In this document: piece after piece, positions 27,048-36,251 of the stretch
Numbering within the stretch: the stretch's first letter is position 1
How the letters are laid out: every line of letters starts with the position of its first letter
Assembly: GCF_000284375.1 (NCBI RefSeq)
Contig: NC_017249.1
Location: 5,744,001-5,808,000 of the forward strand
DNA: 64,000 nucleotides
Source of the DNA: Bradyrhizobium japonicum USDA 6
GTDB lineage: Bacteria > Pseudomonadota > Alphaproteobacteria > Rhizobiales > Xanthobacteraceae
Direction of reading: 5' to 3'
Program-made: the position numbers and the translations under genes
The notes under the pieces: model-generated
Seen by the model: the letters and a program-made list of their open reading frames with translations, nothing else
Told to the model about the DNA's origin: nothing
The model's database searches: none

Positions 27048-28013
27048 TCAGTCCGCATATTGCCCCGCCGCCTTGATGATCGGTGCCCAGCGATCGACCT
27101 CGCTCGTCAGCATCGCCCCTAACGCCTCGGGCGTCGCCTTGTCCTGCGGGACCGGCTCGGTGTTGATGTCGTTGAACCGGGCGATCAGCGCGGGATCCTT
27201 GAGCGCGGCCTGAAGCGCCGCCGTCAGCTTCTGAACGACCGCGGGCGGCGTGCCCTTGGGGGCATAGAGGCCGTGCCAGACGCCGAGTTCGAAACCCTTG
27301 AGGCCGGCCTCGTCGGCGGTGGGCAGATCAGGCAGGCTCTTCAGCCGCTCTTTGGTGGTGATCGCGTAGGCCTTGACCTGCTTGGCCGTGATCGGGCCGG
27401 TCGTGTTGGTCGCCTGATCGCAGGTGAGATCGATCTGCTTGCCGAGCAGATCGTTCATGATCGGACCGTTGCCCTTGTAGGGCACCGTGGTGAGCTGCTT
27501 CTGGATCGCCGACATGAACAGCATGCCGCAGAGATGCGATGCCGCACCTAACCCGGCATTGGCGTAAGTCAGCTTGTCACCCTGCTGCTGGGCGTAGGCG
27601 ACAAGTTCCTTGAGCGTGTCGGCCGGGAAATCCGGACGTGCGATGATCGTCATCGGCGCATTGGTCACGAGCCCGATCGGCGCAAAGGCCGTCTTCGTGT
27701 CATAGCTCAGGTTGCGATACAGCGTGGCCGCGGTCGAGATGCCGACATGATGGACCAGCAGCGTGTAGCCGTCCGGCTGGGCACGCGCGGCGCGGGTCGC
27801 GCCGATTGTGCCGCCGGCGCCGGTCGCGTTCTCGACGATGATCTGCTGCCCGAGGGATTTCGCCATGCTTGCCGCGGTAAGGCGCGCGATGGTGTCGGTC
27901 GGTCCGCCGGCGGCGTATGGCACCAGCACGGTGATGGTTCTCGACGGATAGTCCTGGGCGACCGCCGCACCAAGCGACAGAAGCAGAGCCGACACGATCG
28001 TGACGAAGCGCAT
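27048..28013 (-). CDS. Bug-family tripartite tricarboxylate transporter binding protein
   Basis: A periplasmic solute-binding protein of the TctC/Bug type. The 321 residues start with a signal peptide (SALLLSLGAAVAQ) followed by the family entrance DYPSRTITVLVPYAAGGPTD. GQQIIVENATGAGGTIGA and VPYKGNGPIMNDLLGKQID bind the carboxylate ligand. The C-terminus carries the usual FELGVWHGLYAPKGTPPAVV. No TctA or TctB membrane gene lies nearby, which is common for these often orphan proteins. Start ATG 28013. The ligand (a di- or tricarboxylate, aromatic acid or nicotinate) is not predictable. Confidence 0.9.
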   Translation of the reverse strand: MRFVTIVSALLLSLGAAVAQDYPSRTITVLVPYAAGGPTDTIARLTAASMAKSLGQQIIVENATGAGGTIGATRAARAQPDGYTLLVHHVGISTAATLYRNLSYDTKTAFAPIGLVTNAPMTIIARPDFPADTLKELVAYAQQQGDKLTYANAGLGAASHLCGMLFMSAIQKQLTTVPYKGNGPIMNDLLGKQIDLTCDQATNTTGPITAKQVKAYAITTKERLKSLPDLPTADEAGLKGFELGVWHGLYAPKGTPPAVVQKLTAALQAALKDPALIARFNDINTEPVPQDKATPEALGAMLTSEVDRWAPIIKAAGQYAD

Positions 28014-28187
28014 GTTCCCTCCGGATTCCTTATCGCGCCATAAAAGCGCATCGCCGGCCGCACGGCCATCCGGAAAGCGACGTCAGTCAAAGTGTCGCAA
28101 TCGCGATCCTGGCGAACGCCATCAGGCCCATGCGATCCGCCGAAAATGGTGGGCTGGCTTGATACGGCTCCGTCGGAGCTGTGGGAT

Positions 28188-29636
28188 CTACCGTTCCCGC
28201 ATGATCTCGTGCCGGTAGCGCTGAAGCGGCGACAACAGATAGCTCAGGATCGTGCGCGAGCCGGTCCTGATCTCCACTGTCACGGCCATTCCCGGTGACA
28301 GGCTGACGAGGCGATCGTCCACCTGCATTTGCGTGCGATCGAGCGAGATGCGTGCGCTGTAGCTTAGCTCCTGCCCGTTGGGCTCGCTGCTGTCGCGCTG
28401 CGTCCCGAGCGCGCGCTCGCTTCCCGGCGGACGATCGCGGATGATGGCGTCCTGCGAGACGCTCAGCACCCGTCCCTCCAGCAGGCCGTAGCGGGTGAAG
28501 TTGAAGGTGTCGATCTTGACGGCAGCGCCCTGCCCGGCCTCGACGAAGCCGATGTCGCGGTTGGAGATCATCGCCTCGACCTCGAGCCGCGTATCTGACG
28601 GCACGATCACCAGCAGCGATTGCGCGGGCGTGACCACGCCGCCGACGGTATGAACCGCAAGCTGCTGCACGACACCGTCGACTGGCGACGTCAACTGCTG
28701 CAGCCGGGTCCGCTGCTGCGCCTTGATCAGATCGCGCGCGACGCCATTGGCTTTCTGCTCGCTCTTGGCGAGTTCGTCGGACAGGCTCTTGCGATACTCC
28801 GCCACGGCCTGGGTGCGGGTCTCCCGGATCGCGGCGACGGCCGCCTCGGCTTCCTTCAGATGGCTGCTCTGGACGCGAAGCTCCTCCTGCTGCTCGATCA
28901 GAAGCTGAAGGGTCTCGTAATAGGTCAGCTTCGAGCCGATTTCCTTCTCCATCAGAATCTTGCGGATATCGACGCGCTGCTGGGTGACGGGGAGCAACGC
29001 ATCCAGCTTGTGGATCGTCGCCGCAATGGTCTGACGCTCGGCCTCCTTCTGCGCCTGCTGGCGCGCAAGCGACGCCAATTTGGCGCGATGCTCGCTGACC
29101 TGATTGGCAAGAAGCTGCCGCTGTGTCGCGACCAGCGAGGGATCGGCACCCGCAGGCGAGACGAGATCGGCGGAGGCATCTTCGCCGCTTGCCAATGCGG
29201 CGCGGAGACGCGCCATATTGAGCCGTTCGGCCATGAGATCGTCGTGCAGGTGATCGCGCTCCGCGGCATTCACGGTCGGATCGAGCTCGATCAGCACATC
29301 ACCCGATTTGACCGCCTGCCCGTCCTGCACGTGGATGGCGCGCACCACCCCGGTCTCGAACGGCTGAACCACCTTGCTTCGCCCGCTCGACACCACCTTC
29401 CCGGCTGCGGACGCCACGATGTCGATCGTGCCCCATGCCGACCACGCGAGTGCCGCGCAGACAAGGAGCATCAGGGCCATCGCGATGGCCCGGCCGATCG
29501 GTGACGGTGGTGCCTCGGCAATCTCCAGCGCCGCGGGCAGGAAGGCGATCTCTTCAATCCGCCGCGCCTTCGCTTTCCGGAAGGGAACGACGGTCTGCTC
29601 CGGCCGCGGGGCCGGCGCCGCGCTAGCCGACCTCAT
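28188..29636 (-). CDS. Type I secretion periplasmic adaptor, HlyD family
   Basis: The membrane-fusion component of the type I secretion system encoded here. The 482 residues have one N-terminal membrane helix (IGRAIAMALMLLVCAALAWS, about 50-70). A lipoyl half-motif follows (VQPFETGVVRAIHVQDGQAV and SGDVLIELDP), then a long alpha-helical coiled coil of about 200 residues. The second lipoyl half and beta barrel contain LTSPVDGVVQQLAVHTVGGVV and GQGAAVKIDTFNFTRYGLLE, a typical HlyD stretch. Start ATG 29636 (SD GGAGGG), overlapping the exporter gene by 14 bases. Last gene of the RTX-exporter-adaptor operon. Confidence 0.93.
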   Translation of the reverse strand: MRSASAAPAPRPEQTVVPFRKAKARRIEEIAFLPAALEIAEAPPSPIGRAIAMALMLLVCAALAWSAWGTIDIVASAAGKVVSSGRSKVVQPFETGVVRAIHVQDGQAVKSGDVLIELDPTVNAAERDHLHDDLMAERLNMARLRAALASGEDASADLVSPAGADPSLVATQRQLLANQVSEHRAKLASLARQQAQKEAERQTIAATIHKLDALLPVTQQRVDIRKILMEKEIGSKLTYYETLQLLIEQQEELRVQSSHLKEAEAAVAAIRETRTQAVAEYRKSLSDELAKSEQKANGVARDLIKAQQRTRLQQLTSPVDGVVQQLAVHTVGGVVTPAQSLLVIVPSDTRLEVEAMISNRDIGFVEAGQGAAVKIDTFNFTRYGLLEGRVLSVSQDAIIRDRPPGSERALGTQRDSSEPNGQELSYSARISLDRTQMQVDDRLVSLSPGMAVTVEIRTGSRTILSYLLSPLQRYRHEIMRER

Positions 29637-31755
29637 AGATCCCTCCCTGGAGACGATACAGGGCCGCGTATCGGCCACCGGTCTTGATCAACGCGTCATG
29701 CGTGCCGTCTTCGACCAGACGGCCGCGCTCGAGCGTGAAGATGCGATCGGCGCCGCGAACGGTGGACAGACGATGCGCGATGATCAGGACGGTGCGGCCC
29801 CTGGCGATCTCCTTCATGTTCTCATGGATGATCCGCTCGCTTTCATAGTCGAGCGCGCTGGTCGCTTCATCGAAGATCAGGATGCGGGGATTGGTCACCA
29901 ATGCGCGGGCGATCGCGATGCGCTGGCGCTGCCCGCCCGAGAGCGTCGAGCCGCGCTCGCCGACCACCGTGTCGTAGCCTTCGGGAAGCTCCAGAATGAA
30001 ATCATGCGCGCCCGCAAGTTTTGCTGCCTCCATGATGCGGTCCATCGGCAGGGTCGGATCGGCCAGCGCGATGTTGTCGCGCACCGAGCGGTTGAACAGC
30101 ATGTTGTCCTGGAGCACCACGCCGATCTGGCGGCGGAGCCAGGCCGGATCGGTCATCACCAGATCCATCCCGTCGATCAGCACGCGGCCGCCTTGCGGAA
30201 CGTAGAGCCGCTGCACCAGCTTGGCGAACGTGCTCTTGCCCGAGCCCGAGGAGCCGACGATGCCGACGGTTTGCCCGGCCGGAACATCGAACGAGACGTC
30301 ATGCAGGATTTCCGGCCCATCGAGCCGGTAGCGGAACGACACGTGCTCGAACCGGATATTGCCCCGGATCGGCGGCAGCCCGGCGCGCGCGGCCGAATAA
30401 GCCGGCTCTGCCGCGCTGTTGAGGATGTCGCCAAGCCGCGCGATCGAGAGCCGCGCCTGATGAAAATCCTGCCAGACCTGGGCCAGCCGCAGCACGGGCG
30501 CCGAAACGCGCCCCGCAAAAATGTTGAATGCTACGAGCTCGCCGACGGTCAATGCGTCGCCGATCACGAGGCGCGCGCCGACATAGAGAATGGCGGCGGT
30601 CACGACCTTGCTGACGAACTGGACGAGCTGGCTTGCGGTGTTGCCGAGGCTGGTGACACCAAAACTCGCCGAGACGTAGCCGGCGAGCTGTTCTTCCCAG
30701 CGGCGCTGCATCTGCGGCTCGACTGCCATCGCCTTCAGCGTCTCGATGCCGCTGACGCTCTCGACGAGGAACGCCTGGTTCTCGGCGCCGCGGCGGAATT
30801 TCTCGTCCAGCCTGCGGCGGAATAGCGGCGTCGCCACCGCCGAGATCGCGATGTAGAACGGGAACGATGCCAGCACGATGCAGCTCATCAGCGGCGAATA
30901 GGCGAACATCACCGCCAGGAATACCGAGGTGAAGAACAGGTCGATGAGCAGCGTCAGCGACGAGCTGGTGATGAAATTGCGGATGTTCTCGAGCTCGCGA
31001 ACCCGCGCTACGGAATCGCCGACGCGCCGCGCCTGAAACCATGCCATCGGCAATGCCAGAAGGTGGTGGAACAGCCGCGCTCCCAGCTCCACGTCGATGC
31101 GGTTGGTCGTATGCGCAAACAGATAATTACGCAGGATACCCAGCACCGTGTCGAACAGCGAGACGACGACGAGACCGATGACGAGCACGTCGAGCGTGGA
31201 CAACGAGCGATGCACCAGCACCTTGTCGATCACGACCTGGAAGAACAGCGGCGAGACCAGCGCAAAGAGCTGGAGAAAGAACGAGGCGGCGAGCACCTCG
31301 CCAAACAGCCGCCGGTATTTGCCGATCGCGGCGATGAACCAGGTGATATCGAAGTGACGCCCGAGGTCGGATAGCCCGGCGCGCCGGGCCATCAGGATCA
31401 GTCCGCCGTCCCAGAGCACAGTAAACTCGTCGCGCTCCATCAGCATCGGGCGCTGCGCCTGTGGCGACTGCACCAGCACCTTGTCGGCGGAGGCTCTTGC
31501 GATGACCATGAAGCTGCCGTCGCGCAGCATCGCGATCGCCGGCAGCGGGCTGCCCGACAAGCGTTCCCATTTGGTCCGATAGGTTCGTGCCTTCAGACCG
31601 AGGGATTTGGCGCAGCGGATGATGTCCGCTGCGCCAAAGATGGCCGTTCCGGCCCGGTGCCTGAGCTGGTCGCGGTCGGCCGCAACACCTTGCAAATGCA
31701 GCAGGGTGAGCAGCGCGTCCAACCCCGTATCGGTCGAGACCGCGTTCGTGGTCAT
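29623..31755 (-). CDS. Type I secretion ABC exporter with C39-like domain (HlyB type)
   Basis: Inner-membrane permease-ATPase that exports the RTX protein. The 710 residues start with a C39-like domain (about 1-130) in which the catalytic cysteine of true C39 peptidases is missing (LDALLTLLHLQGVAADRDQL), as in HlyB, so it should dock rather than cut the substrate. Six membrane helices follow (about 150-430, e.g. YRRLFGEVLAASFFLQLFAL). The ATPase has Walker A GIVGSSGSGKSTFAKL, signature LSGGQRQRIAIA, Walker B ILIFDEATSALD and switch IIAHRLSTV. Start chosen at ATG 31755 with GGAGAA upstream, 27 bp after the RTX stop; a start at 31779 would overlap that gene. Confidence 0.94.
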   Translation of the reverse strand: MTTNAVSTDTGLDALLTLLHLQGVAADRDQLRHRAGTAIFGAADIIRCAKSLGLKARTYRTKWERLSGSPLPAIAMLRDGSFMVIARASADKVLVQSPQAQRPMLMERDEFTVLWDGGLILMARRAGLSDLGRHFDITWFIAAIGKYRRLFGEVLAASFFLQLFALVSPLFFQVVIDKVLVHRSLSTLDVLVIGLVVVSLFDTVLGILRNYLFAHTTNRIDVELGARLFHHLLALPMAWFQARRVGDSVARVRELENIRNFITSSSLTLLIDLFFTSVFLAVMFAYSPLMSCIVLASFPFYIAISAVATPLFRRRLDEKFRRGAENQAFLVESVSGIETLKAMAVEPQMQRRWEEQLAGYVSASFGVTSLGNTASQLVQFVSKVVTAAILYVGARLVIGDALTVGELVAFNIFAGRVSAPVLRLAQVWQDFHQARLSIARLGDILNSAAEPAYSAARAGLPPIRGNIRFEHVSFRYRLDGPEILHDVSFDVPAGQTVGIVGSSGSGKSTFAKLVQRLYVPQGGRVLIDGMDLVMTDPAWLRRQIGVVLQDNMLFNRSVRDNIALADPTLPMDRIMEAAKLAGAHDFILELPEGYDTVVGERGSTLSGGQRQRIAIARALVTNPRILIFDEATSALDYESERIIHENMKEIARGRTVLIIAHRLSTVRGADRIFTLERGRLVEDGTHDALIKTGGRYAALYRLQGGIYEVG

Positions 31756-31782
31756 GGGCGTTCTCCGGGCCGGAGCCAAGCG

Positions 31783-34632
31783 TCAGGCGTGCTGCGGCGG
31801 TGCGAGGGTCTGGCTCTGTGCCGCGTGCGGATCGGGCAACGGCATCTCGCCGTGACCGTCACCTGCCGGAACGAGGTTTGCCGCCATGGCCTGGTTGAGC
31901 AGCATCGCGGCCGCCATCGCCCCACCCCCGTTGATGACGACGTTGTTGCCGGGGCCACCGTCGAGAACGTCCTGTCCGCCGCCGCCGATCAGCACGTCGT
32001 CACCCGCGCCGCCCGCGAGCGTGTCGTTGCCGGGGCTGCCGATCAGGACGTCATCGCCATTGCCGCCATTGGCGACGAGCTGGATGCCGCCGTGCAGACC
32101 GGAGGCCGTGATGACGTCGTCGCCATCGAGGCCGTTGATCACGATCCTGTCGCCCGCGCCGGCATCGGTGATGTTGATGTCCTGGCCAAGCCCCGACACC
32201 GTGATGATGCCGTCGTGCTCGGTCACCGTGATGACGTCGCTGCCGCTGGTTCCGTTGATCGTCACCGTATCCGCGGCGCCGTCATTGGCGCCGAGGTCGA
32301 GGTTGACCTGATTCACGCCGGTCCCGGAGAGGTCGCCGACCGTGATGTTGTCGGCACCACCGAGGGCGTTGAAGTTGATATGCTCGACGCCGTTCAGGTC
32401 CATCGCGATGGCGGCGACATCGCGGGTGAACAGCACCCGGCCGCCATTGGCCGAGATGTTGATGTTCTCGTTGATGTTGGCACCGTTGAACAGCAGCGTA
32501 TCGGTGCCCTTGCCGCCTTCGACGACATCGCTGCCGTCGCCGGGATTCCAGATGAAGGTATCGTCGCCAGCGCCGAGATTGGCAACGTCGTTGCCACGGC
32601 CGCCGTTCACAATGTCGTTGCCGGCACTGCCGGTGATGGTGTCGTTGCCGTCACCGCCGTTGATGTTGAGGCTGAACGGCTGCCCCGCCTTGATGGACGA
32701 GGCATTGATGACGTCGTTACCGCCTCCGCCGTTGACGGTCAGGACGTCACCTGCGTCGGCGTGAGCGATGGTCACCTGCGCCGCAAGGCCGTTGACAACG
32801 ATCGATGCGCCAGAGGTCGTGACCGAGATGTTGTCATCGCCTGCGGTGCCGTTCACGGTCACACGATCTGCCGCACCGTCACCACTCTGGCTGCCGGGGC
32901 CGGCACTGAGATCGATCGCCACCTGCGTGACGCCGGTGCCGGAGAGATCGTTGACGGTGATGTTGTCGGCGCCGCCGGCGGCGGCGATCTGCACGCGCTC
33001 GACGCCGTTGAGATCCATGGTGATGGCGCCGACGTCGCGGGTGAGTAGCGCACGGCCGCCATTCGCCGAGATCGACATGTTCTCGGCGACGTCGGAGCCG
33101 TTGAACACCAGCGTATCCGTTCCCGCGTCACCTTCGACGGTGTCGCTGCCGTCACCGGGATTCCACGTGAAGATGTCGTCGCCTGCGCCGAGAAGAGCGA
33201 CGTCGTTGCCGCGGCCGCCGGTGACCTTGTCGTTTCCGTCGCCGCCGATCAGGGTGTCGGCGCCCTGGCTGCCGGTGATGGTATCGTTGCCCGCGCCGCC
33301 ATCGATGGTCAGCCCAATCGCCGCGGCAAGTAGCGATGCATCGATGACGTCGTTGCCGCCGAGCGCCTGGATCACCAGCCGGTCGTTGGCAGCCTCTGCA
33401 TTGGCGATCGTCACGACCTCAGGCAGGCCCGTCACCGTCACGGTCGTCCCGTCGGACGCGACCTCGATGTGCTGGCCAGCGTTGGTACCGCTGACCGTCA
33501 CCGTGTCGGCCGCACCGTCGCCTTGCGTGCCGCCGGGAACGGCTCCGAGATCGACCAGAACCTGCTTGACGCCGGTGCCGGTGAGATCGCCGACGGTGAT
33601 GTTGTCGGCGCCGCCGCGTGCATCGAATTCGATCTGCTCGATGCTGTTGAGGTCCATCGTGATGTTGGCGACGTCGCGGGTGAAGCGCACCCGGCCGCCA
33701 TTGGCCGAGATGTTGATGGTCTCGTTGATGTTGGCTCCGTTGAACAGCAGCTTGTCGTTGCCCGATCCGCCTTCGACCGTGTCGCTGCCGTCGCCGGGAT
33801 TCCAGATGAAGGTGTCGTCGCCCGTTCCTAGTTGTGCAACGTCGTTGCCGCGTCCGCCATTGACGATGTCGTCGCCGCTGCCGCCGATCAGGAGATCGTT
33901 GCCGTCGCCGCCGGTGATCCTGTCGTTGCCGGCGCCGCCGTCGAGCGTCAGCGAGATCAGGCTAGCGAGTCCATTGCTTGCGGTGATGACGTCGTCGCCG
34001 CCGCCGCCGTGCAGCACGAGATTCTCCGTCGTGCCGATGTCGAGTGAAAAGGGCGCGGCGCCCGTCCCGTCGAATCGCACGCGCGTGCCGTTCGCCGTGA
34101 TCGTGAACGTCTCCGGGTCATTGCTTCCGTTGACCTGCGCGGTGTCGTTGCCGTCACCGCCCTCGAACAGGTTGGTGCCGCCCCCCGGATTCCAGATCAT
34201 GAGGTCGTCGCCGGCTTCGCCGAACAACTGGTTGTCGCCACTGCCGCCGTCCAGCGTGTCGTTGCCCGCGCCGCCGAACAGCAGATCGTTGCCGCCGCCG
34301 CCCTTGATCGTATCGTTGCCGGCCTGCCCAAACAGCAAATCGGCACCCGAGCCGCCCGTGATCCTGTCATTGCCGTCGCCGCCGAAAATGTGCACCGCGG
34401 GCATCGGGCCGTTGGATTCGTTGACGGTGATCGTGTCGTCGCCGCCCTGACCGAAGACGTCGATCTCATTGGTGTTGGCCACAGTGGGGTCGCCACCGAT
34501 CGTCTTCACCTGCCCGTTATTGATGAGAATGCGGCCCGACTTGTCGCGGCTGATCACGACGCCGTTATTGGTGCTGTCGCCGAAAATGGTGAGCTGGCCC
34601 GTAACCGGGGAGAAAACAGAGGTAGTAGACAT
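31783..34632 (-). CDS. Large modular RTX-type calcium-binding protein, T1SS substrate
   Basis: A 949-residue acidic, Gly/Asp/Asn-rich protein with no signal peptide, expected to be exported by the adjacent type I system and to fold in external calcium. Many nonapeptide repeats GGxGxDxUx are visible, for example GGDGNDRITGGSGADLLFG and GGGGNDLLFGGAGNDTLDGG. Three long modules of roughly 205-215 residues repeat, each with RGNDVAxLGxGDDxF, WNPGDGSDxVEG, ISANGGR...TRDV, GGADNITVxDLxGTGVxQV and DGAAD.VTVxGT; a divergent fourth precedes them. The C-terminus (NNVVINGGGAMAAAMLLNQA and a Pro/His/Gln tail) is probably the export signal. No enzymatic domain is seen, so a surface-layer or adhesive role is an inference. 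Confidence 0.9.
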   Translation of the reverse strand: MSTTSVFSPVTGQLTIFGDSTNNGVVISRDKSGRILINNGQVKTIGGDPTVANTNEIDVFGQGGDDTITVNESNGPMPAVHIFGGDGNDRITGGSGADLLFGQAGNDTIKGGGGNDLLFGGAGNDTLDGGSGDNQLFGEAGDDLMIWNPGGGTNLFEGGDGNDTAQVNGSNDPETFTITANGTRVRFDGTGAAPFSLDIGTTENLVLHGGGGDDVITASNGLASLISLTLDGGAGNDRITGGDGNDLLIGGSGDDIVNGGRGNDVAQLGTGDDTFIWNPGDGSDTVEGGSGNDKLLFNGANINETINISANGGRVRFTRDVANITMDLNSIEQIEFDARGGADNITVGDLTGTGVKQVLVDLGAVPGGTQGDGAADTVTVSGTNAGQHIEVASDGTTVTVTGLPEVVTIANAEAANDRLVIQALGGNDVIDASLLAAAIGLTIDGGAGNDTITGSQGADTLIGGDGNDKVTGGRGNDVALLGAGDDIFTWNPGDGSDTVEGDAGTDTLVFNGSDVAENMSISANGGRALLTRDVGAITMDLNGVERVQIAAAGGADNITVNDLSGTGVTQVAIDLSAGPGSQSGDGAADRVTVNGTAGDDNISVTTSGASIVVNGLAAQVTIAHADAGDVLTVNGGGGNDVINASSIKAGQPFSLNINGGDGNDTITGSAGNDIVNGGRGNDVANLGAGDDTFIWNPGDGSDVVEGGKGTDTLLFNGANINENINISANGGRVLFTRDVAAIAMDLNGVEHINFNALGGADNITVGDLSGTGVNQVNLDLGANDGAADTVTINGTSGSDVITVTEHDGIITVSGLGQDINITDAGAGDRIVINGLDGDDVITASGLHGGIQLVANGGNGDDVLIGSPGNDTLAGGAGDDVLIGGGGQDVLDGGPGNNVVINGGGAMAAAMLLNQAMAANLVPAGDGHGEMPLPDPHAAQSQTLAPPQHA
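31990..33860. repeat. Three tandem ~610-650-bp coding repeats in the RTX gene
   Basis: Near-identical blocks around 32581, 33190 and 33837 (each marked by the codons for RGNDVA) repeat with about 609- and 648-bp spacing. They suggest internal duplication and could be a recombination or assembly-collapse point. Confidence 0.7.
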
Positions 34633-35137
34633 CCAAATATTCCTTCGATCGATCTAGCCCCTCCCCTCGATGCGTAGCAGTGCTGCGGATGTCATTCTTG
34701 AAGCGCTGCTTTAGACGCGCGTGATTATTCTGGAGATTTCCTCCAGTTTTCCTCCGGGGTGATTTCGACAGCGGATGCAAAGGCTCTCAGATCACGAATT
34801 GCCGATCACGTGTAACGGCAGCGTGACTTTCGAAGAAGCGCGCGAGTCCCGCCAACACATTGATGCGCGCGCAGAAGCCACAGCTCGAAGCGACGACGCG
34901 CAAGTTTGATGAGATGGCGAATTCGATCGTTGCTCTCGTGCCCCGGACACAGCGCAGCACGATAGTGGTGCGCCGCTGAGCCGGGGCTCATGATCGAGAG
35001 AGACTGGATCGAGAGAGATTGTGTCCCGGCTCTGCGCAGCAGCGCATAGCGCGTCGAAGACGCGCGTAGACGCGCTGATGGCGCGTCGAAGACGCGCGTG
35101 AACGCGCTGCAGCGCGTCGGGAACGCGAGAGTTCGCC
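34633..35137. other. 505-bp non-coding region with hairpins, upstream of the RTX gene
   Basis: No credible gene. It contains the RTX promoter region and a short hairpin CTGGAG-ATTTC-CTCCAG (34730-34746) followed on the plus strand by TTTTCC. A larger imperfect inverted repeat (about 34935-34987, GCCCCGG...CCGGGGC arms) comes next. Then a direct repeat GATCGAGAGAGA (34992-35003 and 35007-35018) and the tandem array at 35049 follow. The GCCCCGGACACAGCGCAGCA-like text is a phrase I associate with Bradyrhizobium intergenic repeats. Confidence 0.65.
35049..35129. repeat. Tandem array of GCGCGTC-GAA-GACGCGC hairpins
   Basis: Two identical 19-bp units GCGCGTCGAAGACGCGCGT (35049-35067 and 35081-35099) plus a decayed third (from 35112, GCGCGTCGGGAACGCG) with a 31-32-bp period. 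Each unit is a 7-bp stem with a GAA loop. The array starts 9 bp after the end of the lipoprotein gene and may end its transcription or act as a protein-binding repeat. Confidence 0.75.
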
Positions 35138-35665
35138 CTACGCCGACTTCTTCTTCGGCTTCGGCTTGGTCGCCTTCGGCATGACGGGCGCTTCCGGCGT
35201 GCCCTCGATCGAGGACAGGCGGCCGGACGTGAAGGTGTAGATGCCTGCACGCGGACCGGAGCTCCAGGTCACCACGGCAACGCGCCGGCCGACGGCATCG
35301 CTGGAGAGATTGACGGTCGAGGGCGCGCCGATACCGCGCACCACGTCGCATTCGGTGTGACCGAGCGCGACCGTGCCGCCCATGGGCGCCGGCGCCGTCG
35401 TCGAAGCATTGGCGTCAGCCGGCCCGGGGGGCGGCGTCATGCCGGGACAGGCGCCGTCGGCGCTAACCAGATCCTCGGCCGTCACGGGCTTGTCGGGGGT
35501 CAACGGCGGCGATTCGATTGAGATGCTCTTGATGAACAGGCGGCTCGGCGTGTTGAACCACTGGGCATCCTTGGACAACAGATCGGTCCCCGAGCAGCCC
35601 GCGAGCAGCGGTGCTACGGCAGCCAACGCAACTATGAGCGAGCTGGGAAGCTTTTGATGTCGCAC
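35138..35665 (-). CDS. Putative lipoprotein of unknown function
   Basis: A 175-residue exported protein with a lipoprotein signal: hydrophobic stretch IVALAAVAPLLAGCSG with lipobox LLAG-C at residue 23. The middle has four or so conserved-looking segments: LSKDAQWFNTPSRLFIKSIS, a Pro/Ala-rich linker (PPPGPADANASTTAPAPMGG) and ECDVVRGIGAPSTVNLSS. The latter, together with a beta-rich end (VAVVTWSSGPRAGIYTFTSG), recalls a small BamE-like fold; that is inference. The C-terminus is highly basic (KATKPKPKKKSA). Start ATG 35665. Neighbours are holC and the RTX region, which gives no functional hint. Confidence 0.75.
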   Translation of the reverse strand: MRHQKLPSSLIVALAAVAPLLAGCSGTDLLSKDAQWFNTPSRLFIKSISIESPPLTPDKPVTAEDLVSADGACPGMTPPPGPADANASTTAPAPMGGTVALGHTECDVVRGIGAPSTVNLSSDAVGRRVAVVTWSSGPRAGIYTFTSGRLSSIEGTPEAPVMPKATKPKPKKKSA

Positions 35666-35792
35666 GATAAACTAAATTCCCCGCATGAAGGACCGGCCCT
35701 AAGCGATTGTCCCAACATCACTTTGCGGCACGAAGGTGACAAAAGCCAGCATCGCCCGAAAAGTGCAAATTATCATTAATTGTAAACGACCG

Positions 35793-36245
35793 CTAATTCC
35801 GGCGCTGCCAACGGCCCCGTTCGTCGGCCTGCCAATAGGTGACATCAAATCCCCGCGCCTTGCAATCCGTCCAGGCGCTCCGGGCAAACGCCAGCGCGTC
35901 CGGATCGTCACCGTTGAACAGCAGCACCATGCGCTCATAGCCCTGCGCGTCCTGCGGCAGCGCGGCGTTGTCGACCAGGAAGCGGACATTGGCGCCGTTG
36001 GGATTGTCCTCTTCGATCGCCAGCACGATCGGCTGATCGGCGGCATCGTTCACGCGCCATGTCGCGTGCGGCAGGAAGGAATCGTCGCGATAGGTCCATA
36101 GATGCGCGTCGAGCGCATCGGCGCGCTCCGGCGAGGTCGACTGCACCACGACGCGCCAGCCGCGCTCGAGCGATTTCTCGAGAAGCGGCGGCAACACGTT
36201 CTCCACCGTCATGTTTTGCAGATGGTAGAAAAGGACTTCGGTCAT
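35793..36245 (-). CDS. holC: DNA polymerase III chi subunit
   Basis: Clamp-loader-associated chi subunit that contacts single-strand-binding protein at the replication fork. The 150 residues show the family pattern: MTEVLFYHLQNMTVENVLPP at the N-terminus, LWTYRDDSFLPHATW in the middle, and MVLLFNGDDPDALAFARSAW towards the C-terminus. Start ATG 36245, six bases after the pepA stop, so holC is co-transcribed with pepA, a pairing also known from gammaproteobacteria (pepA-holC). Confidence 0.93.
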   Translation of the reverse strand: MTEVLFYHLQNMTVENVLPPLLEKSLERGWRVVVQSTSPERADALDAHLWTYRDDSFLPHATWRVNDAADQPIVLAIEEDNPNGANVRFLVDNAALPQDAQGYERMVLLFNGDDPDALAFARSAWTDCKARGFDVTYWQADERGRWQRRN

Positions 36246-36251
36246 CTCAGA

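Noticed and set aside
31657..33048. Second long frame opposite the RTX gene, Val/Asp rich
   Set aside because: Antisense echo of the calcium-binding repeats, no independent start signal or domain.
32768..34450. 560-codon open frame opposite the RTX gene
   Set aside because: It mirrors the repeats of the RTX protein and has only Ser/Pro/Thr-rich text; shadow frame.
35049..35129. Possible CRISPR array
   Set aside because: Repeats are palindromic, only two to three copies, spacers of 12-13 bp and similar to each other, and no cas genes.
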